Shown: positions 1 through 9,875 of the stretch, in pieces | Layout of the letters: every line of letters starts with the position of its first letter | How positions within the stretch are numbered: the stretch's first letter is position 1 | Origin: Capillidium heterosporum | Lineage: Eukaryota > Entomophthoromycota > Entomophthoromycetes > Entomophthorales > Capillidiaceae | NCBI GenBank assembly: GCA_016630905.1 | Contig: WBMQ01000002.1 | Coordinates: forward strand, 2,790,001 to 2,854,000 | Length of the DNA stretch: 64,000 nt | Direction of reading: 5' to 3' | Position numbers and translations under genes: made by a program | The notes under the pieces: generated by a model | The model's input: the letters and a program-made list of their open reading frames with translations, nothing else | Told to the model about the DNA's origin: nothing | Databases searched by the model: none

Positions 1-1140
1 TCCGACCTACCTACCCCTACCAAGTTAATTTTACCTAGACATCGCTTTAGTAAAAAAATCGAAACTTTGGTCTCCAACCTACGAACTGAACTATCGAAAC
101 CAATTACCCCAGCTGACTGGGAAGTTTTAGTGGAGGTAACCCACCCCATCTCGCTCCAAGTCCATAAGCACCTGCACAAGACCCACTGCTACCGACTGAG
201 CACCCAGTTCGACAACAGCCTACACACCACATTCGACGCCATGGGTGGGAAGCTGGACCCCAACTCCAATCTACAATCCTATCTCAAAGTTTTGGAGGAT
301 GTCGAAATTTTGGATGCTAACACAAATATCCTATACCTATGTTCTATAGCCATGTGGCCGACCTCAGCCCGAGACATCTGCATGTTGCAGAGTAATGTTC
401 TGTTGGAGGACGATTCCATAATGTCAGTGATGCAGTCGGTGGAACACAGTAACCGACCCTTACTCAAAAGTTCGGGAGCGCCCGTACGTATGGAAGCCAG
501 CTTAGCTGGCAGGTGGTACCGCCCAATCGAAGGTTTTTCCAACAAGTGTAAGATGGAAGCTTACTTTGACGGTGATCCCAAAGGTTGGGTACCCAAGTCC
601 TTGGTCACTTTCGGTAACTTTATTTATTTTTAAGCCTTATTAAACTTTTAATTGTAGTTGCTTCCAACCTCATCCCCAAAATCTTTGATCCAGATCAACA
701 CCAAGCTGAAGCAACGTCCAAGCTTAACCAAGTCAATTACTCTGTTCCAACCTTTGGCATCTTTGCTACCTACTGCCCAACCTTCCATTACAAGAAGTCA
801 TCGTCCCCCTAATCTCAACTTGACTACTGCCTCGCAGGATCTTGATGATAAAGAGGACAAAGTCGATACTATAACTACCAACATAGCGAAGATAGAACCT
901 AAGCATGAGATACGGCACCAACAGCTGCAAAACATAAGGCTGAATGAAGCCAAGTTTGATCCAACACATACCAACTTGCAGTCGGAAGCAGAAGATAGGT
1001 CGGAAGGTTGGTTCACAAAATTGACTACCTTGTTTACGGGACGGAACTGGTTCAACAGGGTGGTAGCTACTACCGGTCCCGTACTTTTGTTGACGGTGGT
1101 AGCTACATTGTTGGCACGTAAGCATCGCATAGGCATCTAG
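1..1140 (+). CDS. START-domain lipid-binding protein with C-terminal membrane anchor (5' end cut by window edge)
   Basis: The frame is open from base 1, so the start lies to the left of the window. Exons inferred: <1-613, 658-731, 838-1140; together they keep one frame. The middle reads as a START (StAR-related lipid transfer) domain, ending in the typical helix start GWVPKSLVTF followed across the first intron by VASNLIPKIF. The second intron (732-837) is less certain because its donor is gtcaat, but its 3' end ctcgcag and the frame both fit. After the domain come an acidic, charged linker, an amphipathic stretch (GWFTKLTTLFTGRNWFNRVV) and a hydrophobic segment ending in ARKHRIGI, which looks like a tail anchor. 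START proteins bind sterols or phospholipids and move them between membranes. A tail-anchored form would work at a membrane contact site, but that role and the ligand are inference. Confidence 0.75.
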
Positions 1141-2581
1141 TTTTCTGCAGGTGAGGGCTGCTTAATTGAAAATATTTTGGGAATATTGTTGGATAATGTA
1201 AGTTATCGGTAAGTATACCATCTCACAGATTAATTTCTTAAAGTTTAGTTTGAGTCAGAGCTAAGGTAAAACTAGGTAAGTTTTACTTTTGATAGTAAAC
1301 TATAAGTATTTTGTAGCTTTGTTTATGCCGTTTTTAACTTTTGAAAATAAAGGGCTTTTATCCTTCGAAATCAAAAGTATCGTCTATAAAAGAAGCTACC
1401 TTTAACTTATATTTTAATTCCACATAACATCTTTCAAACTATTTTCGATAGCTTATATACACCTTTTCAAAAAACTTCAATTACAGCATATATCGAACTG
1501 TCTCTATAACATCACTATGTTGCTATCAATATACTTCAACTCTACTCTTCTAACATCCAGCTTATTGAACTAAAAGGTTAAGTTTTCAGCGACATATAGT
1601 CCATTTTTCAAAGATATCATTCAAAAAGGAAGTCTTCTAGAAAAAATATAGTTCACAGCTTATCAATTATGAGATGAAGGTCTATGACTGGAGTTTGTCA
1701 TAACTACCATACGTTATTGGGAGCATTGTAAACTAAGTTTTGAATCAAGAGATGACTATTACCTTTTTGCTATTGTTCTAAAGAGCTAATATATATGAGA
1801 AATTGAGAAGTAGTACCATTGCAAATTGTATTACTCTTAGCTTGGACTACAGTAAAGGATATAAACAGACCTGTGAGTCAAAGTATATAAAATATATTGC
1901 AAAAGGTGTAGTTTAAAAAGTAATTTATGGTAGAGTTGTTTTTAGTAAAGCTCTATCGAATTCTGTTACTTTGTAATATCAGTTTCCTAAGAGCATTGAG
2001 ACACGAGCAGTTGGGTACATCCTCATTGTTTCGTAGTGAAATGGCATCAATCTTCAAGTATTGTAAACTTATAATGGTGAATAGCCAACGCTAGTTGTAG
2101 TATTAGAGCTAGATAAGTTGATGTATTGCACGAATTTACGTTGGCTTATAGCTTCAAAAATAAAAACTATGCTATGGTTCACCTTGATTAAATATATTGT
2201 ATTTGTTAGATTTGCCGTGCCACTTCATTCAGTAATAAATAAATTATTAAAAGTAACCATATATTAGATAGGACAATCAGTTTGATCTATTTATGCTATT
2301 CTTTGGTATTGTCACAGCTGATTTTAAGACTCACTAAATTCCATTCAATAAAGCATTTAACAATTTTTCACTCGAGTCAATATATATATATGGTAGGATT
2401 AATGTAGAAGATATAAAATAACACAACCGGATTCCTAAATATATATCGAAAAATACAGTTTTTAAAATAATCTTTTACTGCAGATCTTGATATAGGAGTT
2501 CCAAATAGTAAAAAATACCTAATCGGAGCACTAAAAGCCAACAGCAATCTATATAGTTCGAAATATATCGCTTCTATCCCT
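1141..2581. other. AT-rich intergenic region, no gene seen
   Basis: Spacer between the START gene and the 3' end of BRX1. It has short runs of TA dinucleotides near 2380 but no ORF with coding character on either strand and no tRNA-like fold that I could recognise. Confidence 0.6.
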
Positions 2582-3722
2582 TTAACCGAAAGCCTTATCC
2601 ATAGGATTAATAGGCAGCTTATTTTTAGCCATCTGGTAAGCCCGCTCGTGGTTCGAAACCTTGCGTTTGACGTATTTGGAAGCCTTCTTGAATTTGAAGG
2701 ATGCACGGATCTAAGTTGAAAAGACATATAAATTAATATTAATTTTATAGCAAAAATATACCTGGTTAGGGGAGATGAACTCCTTATTTTCAAACAGAGT
2801 AGGTCCACCGAAGGATCCTTCGAAGATACGTATCAAATTTAAGCAGAAGCGGGGACCAACCTCAACCAAGCTAGTCTTCTCGGCAGTTTTGTTGTCGGAA
2901 GTAGGGTCTTTGGTGACAATCTTAAAGATAATGATTAGAAAGAGTAGAAGATGAAATTAGTACCTGGAAAGTACGGAACCAGATACGATCGTCAACAATC
3001 GATAGGGTAGTGACATGATCAATGAAAGGCTTTACCTTCCTTGAACTTTTAGGTACGGCAAAGATCTTTATATCAAGTTAGTAACAGATCTAAATTTCAA
3101 AAAAGTACTTGAGTAAACATTTCCTTCAAAAGTTTGAAATGGGGTTGGGTCTCGAAGCTAGCGTCAAAGGAAAGGATGGGTCTTGATCCTTTCAAGCAGT
3201 TACCAGTCAATTTCAACTCATCCATGGTATGAACTAGTTGGTAACAAAGTAAGCAATGGAAATTCAATGAAGCTTACTGTTCTGAACATGAAACTTGGCG
3301 GAAGGTCCATTAGGGGTCTTAGCAATCCACATGTAAAGATCCATACCCTTACGTGCTTCAAAGAATATACAGTTGTTGCAATTGTTGAGTTCGGCCAACT
3401 CATTCAGCAAACCTAGATTGGCTTTGGTATCTAACTTACTATCTTTCTTAACATGAGGCATCAAAGACTCTAAATCTTGCATAAGGTGGCGATGTCTGTA
3501 GTTGTAAATTAAAGTATAAATAAATTGACTAATTAAACAGAAATAGTACCTTGATACGATACCACGAGAACTTAACATCATAACACGTTGGCGATAGACA
3601 TTTTTCGAGACTGGTTGGTTTGCTTGGAGTTCCAATTCTAATTCCAATTCCTCTTCCTCCTCCTCTTCATGGTTGACGAGTCCTTTCATAACCTTCTTCT
3701 GCTTTTTAAATAGGGAGGCCAT
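2582..3722 (-). CDS. BRX1: Ribosome biogenesis protein Brx1 (Brix domain)
   Basis: Six exons on the minus strand: 3722-3550, 3495-3278, 3233-3109, 3065-2964, 2920-2762, 2710-2582. They join without frame error to 301 residues. Family signatures follow in order: RQRVMMLSSRGI at the start of the Brix fold, LMQDLESLMPHVKKDSKLD, LGLLNELAELNNCNNCIFFE, DLYMWIAKTPNGPS, TGNCLKGSRPILSF, PKSSRKVKPFIDHV, and RFCLNLIRIFEGSFGGPTL. The N-terminus carries an acidic Glu/Leu run. Brx1 is a nucleolar factor needed for assembly of the 60S pre-ribosome, where it binds pre-25S rRNA with Ebp2. The five introns are 43-54 nt. The gene is divergent from the Myb gene, with 341 bp between the two starts. Identification is firm; splice sites are read by eye but all preserve conserved residues. 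Confidence 0.95.
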
Positions 3723-4063
3723 CGTATTTGGAATTTATGTTCTCTTGTAAATGGAAGTTGCGTTCTTTTTAAAAACTTTACCAAAAGTTTTATCCATCCC
3801 TTTTGACAGTTGATAAGAATTCATTTAATGTATCCAATGGAAAACAGCATAAACTTCGAAGACTAACACTTCATTGGAGTGCTGAGAGTGATTTTGGAAG
3901 AAGAGTTTGAGGTTGCCTACTTGAAAAAAATTGGTTACGTTCATCAAGTTAAGCAAGAATTTACAAGCTTTATTTCGTTACCAACAACTTAAACTTCACA
4001 CCTTTCCCATGAAAGGTACAACATAATTCAACTTTACTATAGTACATATAATTAAACAAAGGA
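3723..4063. promoter_or_regulatory. Divergent intergenic region shared by BRX1 and the Myb-like gene
   Basis: The 341-bp spacer separates two start codons that face away from each other, so it must hold both promoters or one bidirectional promoter. No specific factor site is recognised with confidence. Confidence 0.4.
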
Positions 4064-6103
4064 ATGATTGTACTAAAGGTGAACAGCCAACATAGAGCCA
4101 GATATCTGGAGAATGTAGTACTTTCACGAATAGCAAAGCGACATAAATCGCTCCTTCGAAATCCAAGACCCAATCAATTCTTAAATCCAAACGGTGAAAG
4201 AGTTAAAATAGCGTGTACCGATCTTCCTATCCGAGAAAGTAATTGGAGTACAGGTGAGAAGTCTCTACTAACCCAACTCCTAAAGTTAAATTTCACCAAA
4301 GCGGAAGCAGCTCTACAGTTCCCAACCCGAGATGATGAACAAATTCATCATAGAGCCAACCATTGGAATCAGTACATAGAGTTATGTAGTAGACCTGAAG
4401 ATACATTTTCCGAAATTAGTGGTATGATGCGAGGGAGCCCAGTGAAGGTGAAGCTTAAAAACGGGAGCCAATTTACTGTAAATGCATTTGACTTGCCAAC
4501 ACGACAGGTCCAAGTATCTGAAGAAATTGAAAGACTGGCCTACAACTACTACAATACCGACAAGCTGACCTACAGTATATTCTGGATCTTCCCCACGTTT
4601 GATCGGGACGCCATATCCAAGTTCGTCAAGCCCATAAAAGAAAAGTACAGCTTACCTATCCCTCGCCACCATAGTTTTACTCACACGTCCTCTTGTGACT
4701 TGCCTATAAAACTAGACAACATGAGTGAGGTAGAGCAGATGTATCTCGATTTGATTTTAAACTTGGACAACGGGTTCGATCATCTGATAAGTGTAATGCC
4801 AGCCCGACCTATAAATTTTATTCTCAAGCACTACCGGAGCGCTTTGGAACGTACCTCAAGTGGGGTTGATTGGGTACGATGGAATACTGGTCCTTCTAAA
4901 AATTTCAGGCAGATACTAGCACCTAACAAGAAATTGGTTAGCGTCTCGGACGTAGATCTGCCTTTACGGGTAGGTCGGTTCAGCGGTGCTGAAACAGAGC
5001 TCCTCCACAAAGTCTCCAGCTACTTTTCTTCAATGGAGAAGATCATCCAGTTCCTTCCACTCCGTAACTTCCGACAAATATATGGTAAGCGTTCCCAGTT
5101 TGATGAGATTAAAGTACAGGGGCCGTGGTTGAAGTCGGAGCGGGATAAGCTGATCGCAGCTATACAACCCTATCTGGTAAAGAGCCCCGATAACCTTGGA
5201 TTGAAGCAGGTCAGCGAGATTCCATGGGTAGTTATAGCCCACGCAGTAGGTACGCGAACTCAGTTGCAGTGCCGGTACCAATGGAACTACGTTTTGAATC
5301 CTGATATTGTCAAGTACAAGCCCTTCTCCAAGAACGAGGACCGCATCCTACTCAGCTACCCCCCTAACCAGGTTTTAGAGAAGGATCTGAAGGATTTACT
5401 ACCGGGACGAACTGCCATGCAGATTCGCACTCGATACCACCAGATGACAGGGTACAACAGTAAGAAGTGGTCCATGGATGAGATCGTTCGTCTATACGAA
5501 GGGGTTCACATCTACGGCCCAGTTCAATGGGAAAAGGTTTCCAAGCATGTCAAAACCCGCAGTTCCATACAATGCTCTTACAAGTGGGTAGCCAATCGAT
5601 ACCCCGGTAGAGTCTATAAGAGGAAGGCCAACAAAGTGGACTTGGCCAATTGCTACAATTTGATAGAAAGGTTGGATCGGTTACTACCTAGACGACCCAA
5701 ATTGGTCGCTTTCCTGATACCTGGCCTCAGTTACAACCAAGTCATCTACTACAACAAGAAGAAAATTATAGCCGAAATGAACATACGACAGAAGCGAGTC
5801 TGGACCAACTATGAGAGCTCCGTCCTCGTCGACCTCTTCCTAGACCTGGGGATGCAATGGCAAGCAATAGCCGACAAGATGTCAAAAGTATGTGGGGAAG
5901 AGGTGTTGGCTGAAGACTGTAAGATTAAGATTCAAACTATGCTAAACACCAAGTACCAGACCATCAATCATATCTTGGTGAAGGAGGCCTTGGTAGAGAA
6001 GTATGCTAATGATAAGATGCAAGGTAAGCTGAATCCTAAATTACGGAACTATATCTTGGATAGGCCTGAAGTGGAGCAGCTCCCAGACGCATCTCCTATT
6101 TAA
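4064..6103 (+). CDS. Multi-repeat SANT/Myb-like DNA-binding protein
   Basis: Single uninterrupted exon of 679 codons starting at ATG 4064. At least four SANT/Myb-type repeats can be seen: from about residue 353 (GPWLKSERDKL then PWVVIAHAVGTRTQLQCRYQW), from about 421 (FSKNEDRILL then LPGRTAMQIRTRYHQM), from about 468 (KWSMDEIVRLYEGVHIYG then WEKVSKHVKTRSSIQCSYKW), and a weaker one from about 580 (WTNYESSVLVDL then MQWQAIADKM). Evenly spaced tryptophans and a GTRT/CxxRYQW recognition helix are what Myb proteins such as Bas1, Reb1 and SNAPc190 use to contact DNA. The first half looks like diverged SANT-type segments ending in LP-R repeats. Probably a nuclear transcription factor; I cannot assign an orthologue. 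It lacks introns, unlike most neighbours. Confidence 0.8.
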   Translation: MIVLKVNSQHRARYLENVVLSRIAKRHKSLLRNPRPNQFLNPNGERVKIACTDLPIRESNWSTGEKSLLTQLLKLNFTKAEAALQFPTRDDEQIHHRANHWNQYIELCSRPEDTFSEISGMMRGSPVKVKLKNGSQFTVNAFDLPTRQVQVSEEIERLAYNYYNTDKLTYSIFWIFPTFDRDAISKFVKPIKEKYSLPIPRHHSFTHTSSCDLPIKLDNMSEVEQMYLDLILNLDNGFDHLISVMPARPINFILKHYRSALERTSSGVDWVRWNTGPSKNFRQILAPNKKLVSVSDVDLPLRVGRFSGAETELLHKVSSYFSSMEKIIQFLPLRNFRQIYGKRSQFDEIKVQGPWLKSERDKLIAAIQPYLVKSPDNLGLKQVSEIPWVVIAHAVGTRTQLQCRYQWNYVLNPDIVKYKPFSKNEDRILLSYPPNQVLEKDLKDLLPGRTAMQIRTRYHQMTGYNSKKWSMDEIVRLYEGVHIYGPVQWEKVSKHVKTRSSIQCSYKWVANRYPGRVYKRKANKVDLANCYNLIERLDRLLPRRPKLVAFLIPGLSYNQVIYYNKKKIIAEMNIRQKRVWTNYESSVLVDLFLDLGMQWQAIADKMSKVCGEEVLAEDCKIKIQTMLNTKYQTINHILVKEALVEKYANDKMQGKLNPKLRNYILDRPEVEQLPDASPI

Positions 6104-6257
6104 ATTGGGAAACTTGGATAGCAGTTCCTAACAACCAAATAAAACTAAAAGTTGAAATGTGCAATAAATTTAAGCCATCTACCTTCCATTACATATAAAC
6201 CAATAATTCGATTGAAAACATGCTCTATTTTTATTTTAAACTTAAAGCAGCTGAACC

Positions 6258-6416
6258 TTACATCTTGAGGAATTTGGATTTTTCTGAAAGGAGGACCATC
6301 ACCGATACGGTCGCCAAAAATGCGATAAAATTGTAGGTTGCCACCTTCTTTATGGCTCGCTCCTCATCGACACTTCGAAAGCTGGAGTAGATCTGTCGGA
6401 AGTTGGGTAGGTTCAT
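6258..6416 (-). CDS. Small single-pass membrane protein, 52 aa
   Basis: The first ATG is at 6416; a slightly longer frame upstream has no ATG. The 52-residue product has a charged N-terminal half (FRQIYSSFRSVDEERAIKK) and one hydrophobic segment (ATYNFIAFLATVSVMVLL) with a short basic tail. Size and layout are like small mitochondrial inner- or outer-membrane subunits (Tom5/Tom6 or ATP synthase accessory subunits), but I do not recognise the family. It lies 155 bp from, and converges on, the end of the Myb gene. Codon choice and the clean helix argue that it is real, but chance cannot be excluded. Confidence 0.45.
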   Translation of the reverse strand: MNLPNFRQIYSSFRSVDEERAIKKVATYNFIAFLATVSVMVLLSEKSKFLKM

Positions 6417-7063
6417 TTTCTTGAAGTTGAAAACTGGAGAGCTTGAATTCAATTACCAAATTGAAAATTGAAGTCTATGAAGGTTCTTGAGTTCATCAAA
6501 CTTGAAAGCAAAACAAATTTGGTAAACTAAGCCAATTTTTATAGCAGTTTTATTATTCCCATCTGGTTGAAGTTGGTAACTGATTAGCTAGATCTGGGAT
6601 GATGCCATTATATTGTAGATATAGGTGTAATTGGTAGCTATTCTACCATAAAATGACTTTCTCTTTATGGAGGACGAGATTACCAGCCAGAGCTGATAGT
6701 ATCACTTTTGAAATTCCATTCATCAGTTATTTTCATCACTATATGAAAAAGCACTGGTTTAATTAAAAGGTATGATTATATTGCTAAAAGTTCAACTTGG
6801 AGATCAGTGGAAAGTTGCTTTAGTTTCCAAAATATCCATGGCTTTAAAAGAGTTGGAGATTAGTGATATATATAGTTTTATGGACCTTTTACACCAAAAT
6901 CCAGCCGACTAAACTTTCCAGCTGCTTAACAGCCTTATCCTATTAATATCCATAAAAACTTTGGTTCCCTTAAATCCATTGGACAATATTCAAACTAACT
7001 TTCACAGTTGCTTTAAGAATTTCGAACTTTTAAACTGATTTCTTTGAAACTCAAGGCAAAGAA
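6417..7063. other. Intergenic region, no gene seen
   Basis: Divergent spacer upstream of both the 52-aa membrane protein and the CCDC137-like gene. AT-rich, with no ORF of note. Confidence 0.5.
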
Positions 7064-8095
7064 ATGGGAAAGCGAAGGAATAAGAATAAAAAGGTAGAGG
7101 GCGATGAAGACAAGTAAATAGCAATGATACTGAAATAATTTTAATATATTTCAACTGCAGCATAGACTTGGCTCCAACTCAACAGTCCATGGTAAATGAT
7201 GCTCCAAAGAAATTGGCAAGGTTACTCAACTTGATGAACAAATCTAAAGATGGAGCAAATCAACCTATAAGCACAAAAAAACTCATCAAGAAGAGCAAAG
7301 GTATGTTGTTTTTAAATATAAAATACTAAAACCTTACTTAGAAGCAAATAAAGTAATCACAATAAACTTATTTTAAACAAAAGCTTATCAAAGTTACTTT
7401 AGATTGATGAATTTACTTACGAAGAGAAAAAACTGCCTACCAAGCTAAGGAAACCAACTTTAAGGGCTGGCGAAACTTACGACGAGTTGAAGATGTAAAT
7501 ACTAAAGTTTTTATCCATTAACCTTTGTATTTAGTCGCATAAAGGATTATGAGAAGAGAAACGAAGAATTACAGCGTGCCTTAAAAGAAAAGGAAGCGAT
7601 CGAAAAAGCTAAGGAGGCTAAAAGAAATAAGATCTTAAAGGTGAAAAGGAGAAGAATAAAGAACCTGAGAACAAGAAAGCCAAGAAGGTCAAAGTTGTAG
7701 AAGAAGAATCGTAATGGTTGTAACAACTTCATTTTTTAATGCTTTATAGGGAAGAGGAAGTCAATCCCAAACGCAATAGACTGGCCGATTTTTCTCAGCT
7801 GAGGGATAAAGTCAAGTTTGGTGAAGTCGCTATGGAACCTCCCAAGAAACTGAGTAAACCTAAAGATCGCTCTAAAGTAAGATACTATATATTTTTGCCC
7901 AATCGATGACTTATAAATTTGCTTTAGAATCGTAGACAGCTACTGAATGGCGATTCCAATAGCAAGCCTAAGGAAGTGATGAGTCTAGCTAGGAAGCGGA
8001 TCTTGGACGAGGAGCGCACTAAAGTAATTAGCCACTACCGAGCTCAAAAAGCCAAGAAGTTGGCTGAGATGAACGAAGCAAATGAAGCTAAATAA
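7064..8095 (+). CDS. CCDC137-like basic nucleolar protein, seven exons
   Basis: Proposed exons: 7064-7113, 7161-7300, 7342-7352, 7403-7494, 7535-7710, 7750-7876, 7928-8095. The product is short, lysine-rich and coiled-coil-like. It starts MGKRRNKNKK and has a central LRAGETYDELK...RIKDYEKRNEELQ and a C-terminal LARKRILDEERTKVISHYRAQ. That last block (DEER-x-VI-x-YR) and the 'GE-x-Y-x-ELK-R' block resemble the CCDC137/retinoic-acid-resistance nucleolar family; this match is from memory of the pattern and only moderately sure. The third exon is just 11 nt (EANK) but is needed for frame. Near 7630 the frame shifts by one base between KRNK and a downstream KEKNKEPENKKAKK run. Either one base is missing or a 47-nt intron with a weak gtgaaa donor (7641-7687) lies there. 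Confidence 0.55.
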
Positions 8096-8205
8096 ACATA
8101 GATTACTATCCTACCACTGCTTCGGTAAAGCTTTTTATACTACGGTGGTTTATAAACAAAGTGATAAGTAAATAGAAACCAATAAAATGGTAAACAGTTC
8201 AACTT

Positions 8206-8840
8206 TTATAAAAAGGAAGTGAAGTCGGATTTCTCAACCAAAGCCTCAACCAAAAGTTCACAGTACTTGGCGTCAATGGCATCGTAGCCTTCTACAATTT
8301 CACAATCCAAGTCGAAAACTCCAATTACTTTGTCATTAACGACAATAGGCACTACAATCTCACTGTTACTCTTACTGTCGCAGGCTATATGGCCAGGGAA
8401 CTCATGTACATCTTTCACTAACTGAGTCTGTCGTGTTTGAGCAGCTGTACCACATACCCCTTTTCCATAAGGTATTCTAGTACAGGCAATCTACAATTTA
8501 CAAATTAAAAAACGTTAGTACTTTTCTCCTCCAAAATAGACTTACTAAGCCTTGAAAAGGACCCAACAACAACTGATTTTCCAATTTACTATCATTAAAG
8601 TAGAATCCAACCCAATTGACACTTCGATTAGGAAGAAGTTGGTAGTTACTACTGCGACGTAGCTCATGATAAACTAAGGCACTCAAATTGGCACAGTTGG
8701 TCACCTAGTATCCAAAATAACGCCATTAAAATATAAATTTATAAAAAAATTACCCAATTGGCTTCTCCTTCCAACAAACTTTTAGCTTGATTCACCAAGT
8801 CCTTCCAAAAGTCTTCCTTAGTTGAGACTAAATCCAACAT
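8206..8840 (-). CDS. Free methionine-(R)-sulfoxide reductase (GAF-domain, fRMsr family)
   Basis: Exons 8840-8754, 8704-8546 and 8490-8206 join to 176 residues. The sequence follows the fRMsr/YKL069W family closely: NWVGFYF, LLLGPFQG, YGKGVCGTAAQ, then PGHIACDSKSNSEIVVPI and IGVFDLDCE. The cysteines in ACTRIPYGKGVCG and HIACD match the redox cysteines of the family. The enzyme reduces free methionine-R-sulfoxide in the cytosol, using thioredoxin, as part of oxidant defence. It converges with the CCDC137-like gene, with 110 bp between stops. Introns are 49 and 55 nt. Confidence 0.92.
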
Positions 8841-9875
8841 ACCTGTAGTTTCTTTATAAAGTGTATGAAAGAGGTGTGGAGGTCAAGCTGCTTTAGCTTT
8901 TATCAGAGTTCCCAATTTCAAATTTGGATGACATCATTTTTTAAGGAAATTGGTCAGAATGTAGGAGCTCGTTACAAAGCAATATAAACTAGGTACCCGA
9001 GAACATGTCTACTGTTATTGATAGTTTATTGATTTGACGAGGGGCCTTGGAATTAGAAAGGAAATAAGACATTTAGACAAGATGTAAAGAACATATATAC
9101 TTTAAAAGTAGAGAAAGTTATAAAGGCTTTCCTACAGTCTTCAAATGCCTCAGGTAAGATTACATTGTAGTAAAGTAATTTTATCCAAGTAGTTGGATAA
9201 AGGCCATCAGCTTTGGGACTAAGATATTGAGATATCGGCATATATATATATATATATATAGATAGAATAGATAGAATAGATGGTTTTAGACTTGATAGTT
9301 GATTGTCGTATAGGTAGATAGTATAGAGTACCAGTGCTGTTGACAGTGTATTTTGATATAATTATCAAAAGTCAACTTGGGGATATATAATATAAGAGAT
9401 ACAATGATGTTGGCTAATAAAGATTCTAATTGGTACCATATAGTTACGACTACCATAGTTATTAATTGTAAACATAGTATAGGTTAACAGATTTTTAAAG
9501 ATAGGATAAAGTACATTTTCAGTAACCAGCCGTTCCTTACTAAAGTATATTAGACCAACATTGAGGTTTTTTATATTGATTTCTTGGAAACATTGGAAAC
9601 TCATCCAATTCTTAATATTGTAATGATTCCCTGAACCTATACACCATACTATTAGCAAATATCCTCACATTTCACTGAAAATAGCTGAAGTAATCCAATT
9701 TAAATCCTATCCATAAGCTTTGAGATAGATATAAACTTCCAAAACTACAATTTGAAAGCATTAGGAAATGAATATCTCCATCGAATTTGCAACAAAGACG
9801 CATTCTTCTATTTTTAATTAGAAACTAGTCGACATTTACAAACAGATAAAGACATGTGGTAAAATCCAACTCCAA
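8841..9875. other. Intergenic region with a microsatellite
   Basis: Between the fRMsr start and the stop of the 1026-aa gene. Short minus-strand frames here have no coding look. The only clear structure is the TA/GATAGAATA repeat listed separately. Confidence 0.5.
9239..9282. repeat. Simple repeat: (TA)n followed by GATAGAATA units
   Basis: About 20 bases of alternating T and A run directly into two to three copies of a gatagaata-type unit. A plain microsatellite. Confidence 0.85.
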
